From the IMG/VR virus record IMGVR_UViG_3300010397_000055, positions 1 through 47,061 of that record: a stretch of DNA of 47,061 bases, one strand, 5' to 3'. Positions 9,916-17,043 of this stretch are shown piece after piece. The notes beneath the pieces were generated by a model. The model was given only the letters and a program-made list of their open reading frames with translations, made no database searches and was not told the origin of the DNA. Position numbers and translations under genes: made by a program. Numbering within the stretch: position 1 is the stretch's first letter; every line of letters starts with the position of its first letter. Source of the stretch: a virus.

Positions 9916-11012
9916 TGAAGAATATTTTTAATATATTACTCATCTTCATGGCTCTTATATCCAAAGCTCTCGCCTCCGGCTTTGCGACACCGAGAGCTCC
10001 CAATTCTTCATCGATCATTACAGTGAGTCAGCGTTACAATGATGATGTCAACGCGTGTTTCGGAAATTCTGATGATGCGTGCTTTCAGTATGACACCGCT
10101 GTAACGCCAGATACGTTGGTCTTGGGTGTTGGTGCTGATTCAAAAAACTTCATCATTTGTGACAAAGCAGACATCAATACTGATTGGAATAAAGCGCTCT
10201 CGTCTAATCCGACGATGTGTATTCAGAGTTCGACGGAAGCATCAACCACGGCGCGAATTTGTCTGGCGGACAATGCTACAGATGGTTTGATTACAACTGA
10301 TTCTGGCGACATCAACATGGTACCGAATGGTGGTGATGTGAATGTCACCGGCAATGTCGTGGTACCTAACGCCAACGCTTTCAAATCAGTGAGCTTTGGT
10401 AACTTGTCCTGGATTGCTGACGGCACAATCCGCTTTGCGGATGCGGCAGGCACTGTAGGTTCAAGCTTCATTTACAATACTGGCTCGTTCCTCATGCGCA
10501 ACTTCGCTAATAGCGCGTATCAAAACGTTGTAGCACTTGACTTCAACTCGACCCAGGGCGCGCTTACCGCTGGTACGATGGCTTACCCTAACCAGAACTA
10601 CATGGTGAAGGGATTGAACAAGTTCACGTGGACAAACGCTATGGTTACTGCGTTGGGCGCGTCCACTACTGGAGACATTTCAGTTGCCACACTTCCGGCG
10701 AAGACAGTCGTCACGAATGCTTACATAGTGATTGGTACTGCTGAAACCGCCCTCACTTCACTAACTGTGGCTATCGGCCGCACGGGCGCTACGTATCTTG
10801 ATTATATTACAGCTTCAAATGCTAAAGCGGCCGCTAACACTGTGTATGGTGATGCCTCCGCTGAGCGCGGTACTAATCTTACCGGGTACGATCTCCCAAG
10901 CTATACAGGTACTACAGTAGTAAATGCTCACTTCATTTCCGGCGTGGAGAACCTCTCTACCGCAGTGGCTTGTACTGGCATTGTCTACCTAGAGACGATG
11001 AGGATGCCATGA
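9915..11012 (+). CDS. Fibre-like protein with N-terminal signal peptide, 365 aa
   Basis: Residues 1-21 look like a classical Sec signal: a lysine, a hydrophobic core (FNILLIFMALI) and an ALA-S cleavage motif. The mature part is Asn/Thr/Ser/Ala-rich with repeated short beta motifs (GDINMVPNGGDVNVTGNVVV), typical of fibre shafts or spikes, and holds several cysteines in its first 100 residues. Fibres are normally assembled in the cytoplasm and lack such signals, so this is unusual. The gene overlaps its neighbour at 11009 by ATGA, and that product also begins with a hydrophobic signal-like segment. It could be a displayed or secreted adhesin, or a fibre with a fortuitous hydrophobic N-terminus. 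Confidence 0.55.
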   Translation: MKNIFNILLIFMALISKALASGFATPRAPNSSSIITVSQRYNDDVNACFGNSDDACFQYDTAVTPDTLVLGVGADSKNFIICDKADINTDWNKALSSNPTMCIQSSTEASTTARICLADNATDGLITTDSGDINMVPNGGDVNVTGNVVVPNANAFKSVSFGNLSWIADGTIRFADAAGTVGSSFIYNTGSFLMRNFANSAYQNVVALDFNSTQGALTAGTMAYPNQNYMVKGLNKFTWTNAMVTALGASTTGDISVATLPAKTVVTNAYIVIGTAETALTSLTVAIGRTGATYLDYITASNAKAAANTVYGDASAERGTNLTGYDLPSYTGTTVVNAHFISGVENLSTAVACTGIVYLETMRMP

Positions 11013-11776
11013 TTTGGTTATTGGCACTGCTGTCAACTGTGCAGACAGACACACTATCGTGTCAGATGCCCTACACTTCGGGCGATGCGGACCTTGTCAT
11101 GCAGATTTGGCCGTCTGATGGTCCCGCTCCTTTCAACATGTTTCAACGTTCAGCTACTAATCCTGGCGACCCAAACAGGAAAGATCAAACCCTACTCTTT
11201 GGTTACAACATTGACCGCGGAGGGGGTGCCTACGTTCCCGGGGAAGCGGGTGTAGGTTGGGCACTGGAGTCTCACTTTGATGAGGGCGGCGGGTTTTTCC
11301 GCTCTGAGTTTCATGACTTGTTTATCGATCGGCACGGGTTGCAAAATCGATTCATGACAGCGGAGCTACAACAGTTCGCTAATGGTACTGACCGAGTTAA
11401 CCTAGCTTTCAATCCATCAGCTCTACATCTTGTCGACCCAGCAACAAACACGCGCTACATGTTGTTCTCATCGCAAGCTTTGATCATGACCACGGCCAAC
11501 GCGAAAATTATTAAAGATGTTCCCAACGTCTGCTTTCTTCAGCAATGGTCCGGTACTGGGTACCGCTGCATCGGCTTTGTAAATAACAATCGTGTTGTTC
11601 TGGGTGATGTCGGCGCCGACGGTTTAACATTTGTCGGCAGCATGATTCGCAGCGAACAGGCAACGCCGGCCACGCCGCCTACGGGACAGGTTGTTCAGTT
11701 CATCGAACTCTCAACTGGACGCACTTGCACGAAGCGCTCTGATGGGAGTGTAAAATGTTTTGTTGAGGAGCCTTGA
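11009..11776 (+). CDS. Putative exported protein next to the lysis genes, 255 aa
   Basis: The ATG at 11009 overlaps the previous stop (ATGA) and gives an N-terminus with a hydrophobic core (MIWLLALLSTVQT) followed by a polar region, as in a signal peptide; an upstream open frame from 10970 is not needed. The mature part is beta-type, with aromatic- and glycine-rich turns and paired cysteines near both ends (C in VCFLQ and YRCIG; C in RTCTK and VKCFV), suggesting disulfides outside the cytoplasm. No enzyme motif was recognised. It pairs with the preceding fibre-like gene. Confidence 0.55.
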   Translation: MIWLLALLSTVQTDTLSCQMPYTSGDADLVMQIWPSDGPAPFNMFQRSATNPGDPNRKDQTLLFGYNIDRGGGAYVPGEAGVGWALESHFDEGGGFFRSEFHDLFIDRHGLQNRFMTAELQQFANGTDRVNLAFNPSALHLVDPATNTRYMLFSSQALIMTTANAKIIKDVPNVCFLQQWSGTGYRCIGFVNNNRVVLGDVGADGLTFVGSMIRSEQATPATPPTGQVVQFIELSTGRTCTKRSDGSVKCFVEEP

Positions 11777-12138
11777 TGTTCCTCACTCACCTATTTCTAG
11801 CTGAGGGTGTGCCAACTGTTGCAGACCCGGCGTCTACTATCATGACCACGCTGGGTGGTGGAGCGGGTGCGGTCTTTGTAGTCGTCCTCTGGCAGAATTT
11901 TGTTAAGCCGCTTGTCGAAGTCCTCACTACCAATCTCAAGAACCGCCTTGGCGATTCGGAACTCAAGGCTAAGACGCAGACACGCGCCATGATTCAGGGC
12001 GTGCACGAGAGCATCGCCGAGATCGCAAAGGACCAACGGGCTACTGCTGAAGTCCTACGCGATGTCGCCAAAGAGCTCATCGAGTTCAGGCGCGAGAATG
12101 ACAAGGCGCACGAGCAAATAATTAGAGGTCAGTCATGA
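11776..12138 (+). CDS. Membrane-anchored coiled-coil protein, holin-like candidate, 120 aa
   Basis: GAGGAG lies five bases before the ATG. Residues 20-48 form one hydrophobic segment (GGAGAVFVVVLWQNFVKPL), and residues 55-120 are a charged helix with coiled-coil character. It opens a run of four overlapping genes ending in an endolysin, so it probably serves in lysis, as a holin, antiholin or spanin-like linker. A single membrane segment plus a soluble coil resembles some class III holins and inner-membrane spanins, and the sequence alone does not decide between them. Confidence 0.55.
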   Translation: MFLTHLFLAEGVPTVADPASTIMTTLGGGAGAVFVVVLWQNFVKPLVEVLTTNLKNRLGDSELKAKTQTRAMIQGVHESIAEIAKDQRATAEVLRDVAKELIEFRRENDKAHEQIIRGQS

Positions 12139-12404
12139 GTGAGGCAAATGGTAGTGAGATAGAATTTCGTGTTCGCGCGCTGGAGCGCCGCGCGAGCAAC
12201 GATGCGGATTGGCATGATGAAATGGTACAAGCACAGAAAGATTTGGGCGAGCGGTTACGTGGCACGCACGGCGTGGCGCTTGATGCAGTAGCAGGAATCA
12301 ATGCTCTGCATCTCTCAGTCAAAGAACTGCGTAAGCATGTGGATGCAATCCAGCTTGCAGTTGAGGCGATGCTAAAGCCTGTAGTTAGAAAGAAGGCCCG
12401 ATGA
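12135..12404 (+). CDS. Small coiled-coil protein of the lysis cassette, 89 aa
   Basis: The start overlaps the preceding stop by ATGA. The whole protein is helical and charged with heptad-like repeats (LERRASNDADWHDEMVQAQK; LHLSVKELRKHVDAIQLAV) and ends in a basic tail (RKKAR). No membrane segment is present. It probably pairs with the coiled coil of the membrane protein encoded just upstream. Its stop overlaps a 28-codon membrane-peptide gene. Confidence 0.5.
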   Translation: MSEANGSEIEFRVRALERRASNDADWHDEMVQAQKDLGERLRGTHGVALDAVAGINALHLSVKELRKHVDAIQLAVEAMLKPVVRKKAR

Positions 12405-12487
12405 AAGAATGGATGGAAGATTTGATCTCAGCTGCTGCTGTTTTCCTCATCCTTGCCGTTCTCTACTTCATGCGGAGCTATGGATGA
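12401..12487 (+). CDS. 28-residue single-pass membrane peptide, lysis-associated
   Basis: The ATG overlaps the stop of the upstream gene and its own stop overlaps the endolysin start, both as ATGA, so it sits exactly between two coupled genes. The product is a short acidic/basic N-terminus (MKEWMEDL), a hydrophobic core of about 18 residues (ISAAAVFLILAVLYFM) and a short tail (RSYG). Length and form fit a minimal membrane peptide such as a holin-type or lysis-timing peptide. The double overlap argues for a real gene. Function is inferred from position. Confidence 0.6.
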   Translation: MKEWMEDLISAAAVFLILAVLYFMRSYG

Positions 12488-12966
12488 GTGTCAAATGCAC
12501 TATCTTCTATGACGGGAAATACTCCGACATTGAAATTGAACCCATCGGAGCAGGCTTCTGGCTCCAAGCCCGCGCTGCCCAAGCTTTTACAGCGATGCGC
12601 GAGGCGGCTCTCAAAGTTGGTATCCCGCTCGTGGTCAATACTGCGCTGCGTACGCACGAGCAGCAGAAGCAACTCCGAGCTATCTACGACCAAGCACTCA
12701 TTGACTGGCATGAAGGACGAAGAAAGAAGAAGCCGGCGTCCGTTGCCGAGCCTGGAAGCGTCCATTCTCACCACGAGCAGGGCACCGCCGTTGATATCAA
12801 CCGCGCCCCAGGTGATGACCTATCAACACCAGAACCGGACTCGCCGATTGACTTGTGGTTAAATAAGAATGCCAAGATGTTCGGCTTCTTCCGGACTGTC
12901 TCTGAAGAGCCGTGGCATTGGCAGTACCTACCTGAACAGATGGAGTCTAGACATGCCCAAGCGTAA
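12484..12966 (+). CDS. Endolysin, M15-type peptidase (VanY / D-Ala-D-Ala carboxypeptidase-like), 160 aa
   Basis: The product carries the zinc-site motifs of peptidase family M15: S-H-H-E-Q-G-T-A-V-D near residue 95 (SxHxxGxAxD) and E-P-W-H-W-Q-Y near residue 143, giving the two histidines and aspartate that bind zinc plus the catalytic glutamate region. Such enzymes cut the peptide stems of peptidoglycan and serve as lysins in many phages. I start at the ATG of 12484, which overlaps the upstream membrane peptide (ATGA); an upstream in-frame start at 12409 would add a poorly matching cysteine-rich leader. No signal peptide is seen, so release must depend on a holin. Confidence 0.85.
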   Translation: MSVKCTIFYDGKYSDIEIEPIGAGFWLQARAAQAFTAMREAALKVGIPLVVNTALRTHEQQKQLRAIYDQALIDWHEGRRKKKPASVAEPGSVHSHHEQGTAVDINRAPGDDLSTPEPDSPIDLWLNKNAKMFGFFRTVSEEPWHWQYLPEQMESRHAQA

Positions 12967-13507
12967 TCACATCGATAATTTGATCGATGCAATTCACGAA
13001 CAGGCGATGCGTGATCAAACGCCTGCGGATGTAATCCCGAGCGGCTCGGCCAGCGCGCTACGCCCACCTTATGAGGATGGCCGTGCAGATGTCGCCGACG
13101 TCATTGGTGGTAGTCCGCGCCGACCACACAATCGGGCGCAGCTATCTGCTTACATGAAGAACATCCTCGGTCCTGCGGACAATGTTCTTAGCGATGATGA
13201 ATGGCTCAATCAGCACGCAGCCGGTCCGCACCCGAATCCATTTAATCAGATGCTGGCTGATGCAGAAGCGGGACCAGAGAATACAACGCTGCCGCCAATG
13301 CAGTTTGCTGTTGGGAAAGCGCCGCCAGATATGACTCTCCCGCCCATGCAATTCAGGGTGCCGCAAGAAGACCGGCCGCAGTACGCGGTGGACCCGATGC
13401 AGATTAAGGTTAGCCCTGCTGACGTACACGCTAATGAGCTTCAGCAGTTGGGGGATGACCCACGTATCAAACCTCGAACGGCTGTGCCTTCGACGGGTCG
13501 CCGGTAG
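12953..13507 (+). CDS. Protein of unknown function with repeated PPMQF motif, 184 aa
   Basis: The ATG at 12953 lies inside the end of the endolysin gene (14-nt overlap). The protein is hydrophilic and Pro/Asp/Asn-rich. Three spaced copies of a short motif occur at roughly residues 115-160: LPPMQFAV, LPPMQFRV and DPMQIKV. Repeats of this kind often dock onto a partner, and the rest looks disordered. It is the last gene of the rightward late operon here and converges on a minus-strand gene, with the two coding regions overlapping tail to tail by 41 nt. Confidence 0.6.
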   Translation: MPKRNHIDNLIDAIHEQAMRDQTPADVIPSGSASALRPPYEDGRADVADVIGGSPRRPHNRAQLSAYMKNILGPADNVLSDDEWLNQHAAGPHPNPFNQMLADAEAGPENTTLPPMQFAVGKAPPDMTLPPMQFRVPQEDRPQYAVDPMQIKVSPADVHANELQQLGDDPRIKPRTAVPSTGRR

Positions 13508-13715
13508 GGCAACCAGGAGCACAGAGTTTCTGTAGCTCTAAGATTGTAGGCAGGCTGATAGGAAAGATGCGCCAGCAAGTCTCGTCCTTGTTACACAACA
13601 AGGACCTGAGGTGTATTTCTTCTTTGGCCTCGATGCTCATCCCACGCATGAACAGGTTGGTGGGCAATTCAAAAGGCGGTGGCGCAGCGAATAAGCTGAG
13701 TACGAGAGCAAGCAT
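13467..13715 (-). CDS. Small exported protein with four cysteines, 82 aa
   Basis: The ATG at 13715 is preceded by AAAGGGG with seven bases between. The first 14 residues (MLALVLSLFAAPPP) look like a compact signal peptide. The mature part contains four cysteines in two close pairs (CNKDETC; CAPGC), a typical arrangement for disulfides outside the cytoplasm. A GTG ten codons upstream would spoil the signal. The gene has its own promoter-like sequence with an overlapping inverted repeat, shared in style with two other accessory genes, so it appears separately controlled from the replication operon that ends beside it. Confidence 0.6.
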   Translation of the reverse strand: MLALVLSLFAAPPPFELPTNLFMRGMSIEAKEEIHLRSLLCNKDETCWRIFPISLPTILELQKLCAPGCPTGDPSKAQPFEV

Positions 13716-13727
13716 GTTGGAACCCCT

Positions 13728-13762
13728 TTCAACAAGTTTACTCACTTGTTGAAGAGAGTCAA
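13728..13762 (-). promoter_or_regulatory. Promoter with inverted-repeat operator upstream of the exported-protein gene
   Basis: Read on the minus strand, TTGACT (13762-13757), a 16-nt spacer and TAAACT (13740-13735) form a sigma-70-like promoter. A perfect inverted repeat, TTCAACAAGT and ACTTGTTGAA separated by six bases (13728-13753), fills the spacer and covers the -10 box, where a bound protein would block polymerase. Transcription would start close to the AAAGGGG ribosome-binding site. The same half-site occurs near 25967, 31167 and 31599. Confidence 0.65.
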
Positions 13763-13947
13763 GGCGTTATTTTCCAGTGCAATTGCATCTCGTGTAGCTG
13801 CCCGCAGTAGCAGAGCGGCGCGTCACCTAACTCAGACCTAACTTCGCGCTTGAGCCGCTTGACCTTGCGCCAGAGCTTGCGGTTGTAAGGTGGCTTTTGC
13901 CATTTCTGCACTAGGCGCAGCCACAGGAGTTTCTCAACAAGAGTCAT
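13759..13947 (-). CDS. Small basic protein, 62 aa
   Basis: The start overlaps the stop of the upstream membrane-peptide gene (ATGA). The first 45 residues are strongly basic (LWRKVKRLKREVRS) with tryptophans and leucines, and the C-terminal part holds CYC...H...H (CYCGQLHEMQLHW), which could bind a metal. This is the last gene of the long replication operon. Its 3' end overlaps the -35 box of the downstream promoter. The family is unknown; binding to nucleic acid is a guess from charge. Confidence 0.55.
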   Translation of the reverse strand: MTLVEKLLWLRLVQKWQKPPYNRKLWRKVKRLKREVRSELGDAPLCYCGQLHEMQLHWKITP

Positions 13948-14051
13948 GCTGAAGGGTGAGCTACGACAAGCGCTATTAAGATAGCACCAAGAATAAAACT
14001 AAGTGCATCATGCACAAGCATTCCTGCTGCAATACTAGCTATCCAGCTCAT
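13944..14051 (-). CDS. 35-residue membrane peptide downstream of DNA polymerase
   Basis: The gene begins with an ATG overlapping the polymerase stop and ends with a stop overlapping the next start, both ATGA. The product is nearly all hydrophobic (MSWIASIAAGMLVHDALSF, then ILGAILIALVVA), enough for one long or two short membrane helices. The precise double coupling is the main evidence that it is translated. Its function is unknown. Confidence 0.55.
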   Translation of the reverse strand: MSWIASIAAGMLVHDALSFILGAILIALVVAHPSA

Positions 14052-16537
14052 GCCGCTTTGCCTTTCAGTAGTTCCTTCATTGCCTCAACCGATTTAACTT
14101 TTTCGCATAGGCCCCACGACTCGTTGCTAACTTTGAATTCAACAGGGAAGACATGTGAGTGCGGTCCGAGTTGGACGCGCCGCTCCATGTGCTTTTTCAT
14201 CAAACGCATCAATCGAACTGGGTCGGGGCCGTCAGCGACGAGGCTGTCATGTACCTGTGCGTCGATGCCCTCTTCGGGCCACTTGAGTTCTTTCACCAAA
14301 CCAAGGAACGCGGGATTGATGATGTCCGCGCCGGTCGATTGAGCAGGATGGTTGTAGACCTTGTTGGGCTCAACGACTGAGTAGAAATAGATACGCCTGC
14401 TGCTCAGGGGGGCCTCAACATACTTGGTTTGATACGCTTTCTTGAGTTGCTCTTCGCGCCACACAGCAATGGCGCGTCGCGCTTTGTTGAAACCGCGCGT
14501 CATGTCGCTCACCTGCTTGAGAGCCAGGCTGTGGAAGTCGACGACCATGCTGCGCCAAATGGTCTCGTCGTCCGCGCCGTAGAGCCAGGCGTAGAGCCCC
14601 CTCTTTGCGAGCTCGCGCTCGCGTTCCTCAGGGTCGTCTGTTTCAAAGAGGATTTTTGCGTGACGCCGGTGAACGTCCTCGCCCTTGCCTGCGTCGTAGA
14701 GTCTGAACCACTCAAGCAGTTCTCCGTCTTGCGCAATGAGCGCCATGATTCGAGCCTCAAGCGCGGAGTAGTCTGCTTCAACAATCCAGTTCCCTTTTGG
14801 GGGGCCGAACAGGTCCCGTAGGCCAGGCGCTTCAAGCTTGCGCTCCCCGTTTTTGAGTGTCTTGTATTTGGGGCGCGGAATGTTCTGACAATTGGGCCCC
14901 TGTGAGGACCAACGGCCAGTAACGGTGCCGTAGACTTTCCACGTAGGTCTGACAACAAAGCTCCCGTCTTTGCGTTTCTTGATGGGCAGCTTGGTGATGT
15001 AGGTCTGGAGGAGCTTGCTCCAGCGACGATAGCGCAGGAGTGCTCGTGCTGAGCTAGCTACCCTAGCATTAGGGTCCGTAATCAGGGGTTCGAGCGCCTT
15101 GTTGTCTAGAGTCGGCTGCTCCGTCTTTTCTGAATATCGCGTTGGCCTGACTTTGAGCTTGTTGAAGAAGTAGTCTTTGATTTGAGCGTTGCTGCTAGGT
15201 GATAGGTGCTCCACGCCGTACTGCCTAGCTAATTCCCTTAGCTCGAACAGCGCGTCCTTTTTTCGTTGTCTTAGCGCGACCCTGTGTCGCTCCATGTTCT
15301 CAGTCTTGACGCAGACGCCACGCTCCCGCATGCGCATCGCCCAATACTGTAGGTGCATTTTCTCTCTGAACTGCTCCATTCCTTTGTGGATAGTCTTCAG
15401 CCGTCTGACCAAAGGCCGATACAACCTGACAGTCATGTAGGCGTCTTTGGCGTTGTAGAGCCTCAATTCCAAGGGGTCGCGCTTGGTGAACTTGGCCGCG
15501 CCTTTCAAGTCGGTCTCCTCGCCGAACTCTGTTTTCCACCGCGGCGCGTGAAATTCGATAGTTGCAATCAGACCTAGGTCGTGGGCGATTTGCGGCGCGA
15601 CCACTGCATGGGCAAGCAGTGTGTCGAAAGTGAAGTGCTTAATCTTGAAGTTGTTATGCTTCATGGTCAGCAAATCGTGCTGACCGTTCTGCATAATCTT
15701 GGGCGCGGTGGATTCTAGAATTTCAGTAATCAACGCCCGATACTCAACGGGCAGCTGATCGATTGGCCATGGAACGCTAACAGCAAGTTTTCTAGTAGCT
15801 AACCCCAAGCAAAGGAGCCTGCTTTGCATTGGGTCCACACCGGCCGTCTCGACGTCCACGCCGACAGGCATGTTGCTGTCCCGAATTTGTTTCAAAGCCT
15901 CCAACATCGCAGGGCCGGGCTTGATGACAAGCTTGGGCCAACGCCAGGGCCTGAGCTGCTTAGTAGCCAGCAGCCACGCGCGTTGGAGAAAAATCTCGAA
16001 GACGGGCGAGTAGGCCGACTGGTAGAATCGGCAGAAGGTTGGGTGGAGGGACGGTAAGATAGTGTGCTTGGGAAAGTCTGGGCCGCCCGCTAGAGGCGCG
16101 CCAACCCACGGCACTATCTTACCCTTACCCGTTGTTGCGTAGAGCGCCCACTTACCTAGCGCGAAGACCGTTTTGGAGCGGACTTTTTTGAGCTCCCTGA
16201 CGAGTCGTGGCTTGCAGCATTTGACTGCTTGTTTCCAGTCTTTTGGGGTCGCTGATTTGGTGGGTCTACACAGTACAGCATTTGATACATGTAGGTGTCC
16301 GCGCGAGATGTTTTGCTTTTCCAAGCACTCGTCCACCCACTGACCTGTCGGACCCACCAACGGGCGGCCTTCGTAGACTTCCGTTTTGCCGGGCGACTCC
16401 GCGAGGACAACGAGTTTCGCATTTGGCGTGTAGCTCGGGAGGACAGGTTGTTGATCCTTAAAGGGGCAATCGGAGCACAACGCGCCGAGCGCTCGGGCGT
16501 CAACACCAGCGCTCGGAGACGTGTGCTGTAATTTCAT
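14048..16537 (-). CDS. DNA polymerase A with N-terminal uracil-DNA glycosylase-like domain, 829 aa
   Basis: Residues 1-190 match a family 4-type uracil-DNA glycosylase: ESPGKTE...G.PLVGPTG near residue 47, SNAVLCRPT near 85, LPSLHPTF near 158, and four iron-sulfur cysteines (21, 24, 90, 107 or 108). Residues 215-380 form a 3'-5' exonuclease (DVET near 226; NGQHD; YNAKDA). Residues 420-829 form a family A polymerase palm and fingers: motif A DYSALEAR near 589, a motif B-like YAWLYGADDE near 652, and motif C QVHDS near 762. It would replicate the phage genome and could sense or excise uracil ahead of synthesis. The glycosylase stands where polymerase I carries its 5' nuclease. It lies in the replication operon with nuclease, ATPase and helicase genes and overlaps the upstream gene by ATGA. 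Confidence 0.9.
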   Translation of the reverse strand: MKLQHTSPSAGVDARALGALCSDCPFKDQQPVLPSYTPNAKLVVLAESPGKTEVYEGRPLVGPTGQWVDECLEKQNISRGHLHVSNAVLCRPTKSATPKDWKQAVKCCKPRLVRELKKVRSKTVFALGKWALYATTGKGKIVPWVGAPLAGGPDFPKHTILPSLHPTFCRFYQSAYSPVFEIFLQRAWLLATKQLRPWRWPKLVIKPGPAMLEALKQIRDSNMPVGVDVETAGVDPMQSRLLCLGLATRKLAVSVPWPIDQLPVEYRALITEILESTAPKIMQNGQHDLLTMKHNNFKIKHFTFDTLLAHAVVAPQIAHDLGLIATIEFHAPRWKTEFGEETDLKGAAKFTKRDPLELRLYNAKDAYMTVRLYRPLVRRLKTIHKGMEQFREKMHLQYWAMRMRERGVCVKTENMERHRVALRQRKKDALFELRELARQYGVEHLSPSSNAQIKDYFFNKLKVRPTRYSEKTEQPTLDNKALEPLITDPNARVASSARALLRYRRWSKLLQTYITKLPIKKRKDGSFVVRPTWKVYGTVTGRWSSQGPNCQNIPRPKYKTLKNGERKLEAPGLRDLFGPPKGNWIVEADYSALEARIMALIAQDGELLEWFRLYDAGKGEDVHRRHAKILFETDDPEERERELAKRGLYAWLYGADDETIWRSMVVDFHSLALKQVSDMTRGFNKARRAIAVWREEQLKKAYQTKYVEAPLSSRRIYFYSVVEPNKVYNHPAQSTGADIINPAFLGLVKELKWPEEGIDAQVHDSLVADGPDPVRLMRLMKKHMERRVQLGPHSHVFPVEFKVSNESWGLCEKVKSVEAMKELLKGKAA

Positions 16538-16716
16538 TTAGCTGGGACGTAGATAGCAATCAGACGCTTCTCGAGTTCGTTAACGCGTTTCTGCAACATC
16601 TCGTTGTTGAGCTTGAGATTATGAATCGTGCGCTCAAGCTCTTCGTTCTGAGCAAGCATCAATTCAGCTGACGCTACATGTTCGTCTGCAATGTCAGGCA
16701 TCAAGTCAGCGCTCAC
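16534..16716 (-). CDS. Short coiled-coil protein, 60 aa
   Basis: A GTG at 16716 overlaps the upstream stop (GTGA) and starts a protein that is mainly one coiled coil (EELERTIHNLKLNNEMLQKR, then VNELEKRLIAI). A longer frame starting with TTG at 16800 would overlap the upstream gene heavily and is less likely. The stop overlaps the polymerase start. A small dimerising factor coupled to the polymerase is plausible. The family is unknown. Confidence 0.6.
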   Translation of the reverse strand: MSADLMPDIADEHVASAELMLAQNEELERTIHNLKLNNEMLQKRVNELEKRLIAIYVPAK

Positions 16717-16901
16717 GCCGCGCTCCTCTTTTTGGTCAAGCCAAACTCTTTGCGCCAGTGTGTTAGGAGAGAGAAGGAAATCTTGTTCTTCTTGAGCCAA
16801 GGTCCTTTCTCTCCATACTTGGTGATGTTCTCGAATTGATTCAAGAACTTCTTCTTCTGCGCTTCGGTGAACTTACGACGCGGTGTGCGTTTCTTACCCA
16901 T
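16713..16901 (-). CDS. Transposase OrfA-type helix-turn-helix protein, 62 aa
   Basis: GAAAGG lies a suitable distance before the ATG at 16901. The protein is very basic at the N-terminus (MGKKRTPRRKFTEAQKKKF) and ends with a helix pattern, WLKKNKISFSLLTHWRKEFG, that looks like the recognition helix region of IS3-type OrfA proteins. No transposase catalytic gene or terminal repeats are nearby, so it is more likely a domesticated DNA-binding protein than part of an insertion sequence. It sits just after a terminator-like hairpin and before the polymerase. Confidence 0.6.
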   Translation of the reverse strand: MGKKRTPRRKFTEAQKKKFLNQFENITKYGEKGPWLKKNKISFSLLTHWRKEFGLTKKRSAA

Positions 16902-16917
16902 GATAGAACTACCTTTC

Positions 16918-16952
16918 AAAAAAATCCCCGAGGCGATTTTGCTTAGCGCCTC
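16918..16952 (-). terminator. Terminator-like hairpin between the DUF669-like gene and the polymerase genes
   Basis: On the minus strand GAGGCG and CGCCTC (16952-16947 and 16935-16930) form a six-base stem with an 11-nt loop, followed after GGGGA by seven T residues (16924-16918). The gap between stem and T tract is longer than ideal, so termination may be partial. A second hairpin, CGACAC/GTGTCG (16970-16989), lies upstream in the same 142-nt gap (16902-17043). Together they may lower expression of the polymerase relative to the recombination genes. Confidence 0.5.
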
Positions 16953-17043
16953 CTCCCGCGCCTAGCTGTCGACACCCTGTGTTGTGTCGTCCAGTACTAC
17001 TCGACGGTTTTGCAGCGCCGAATAGCCTAACCACACTTGGAAA

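Noticed and set aside
14429-14821. Plus-strand frame of 130 codons inside the polymerase gene
   Set aside because: It is antisense to conserved polymerase motifs A and B and has no ribosome-binding site.
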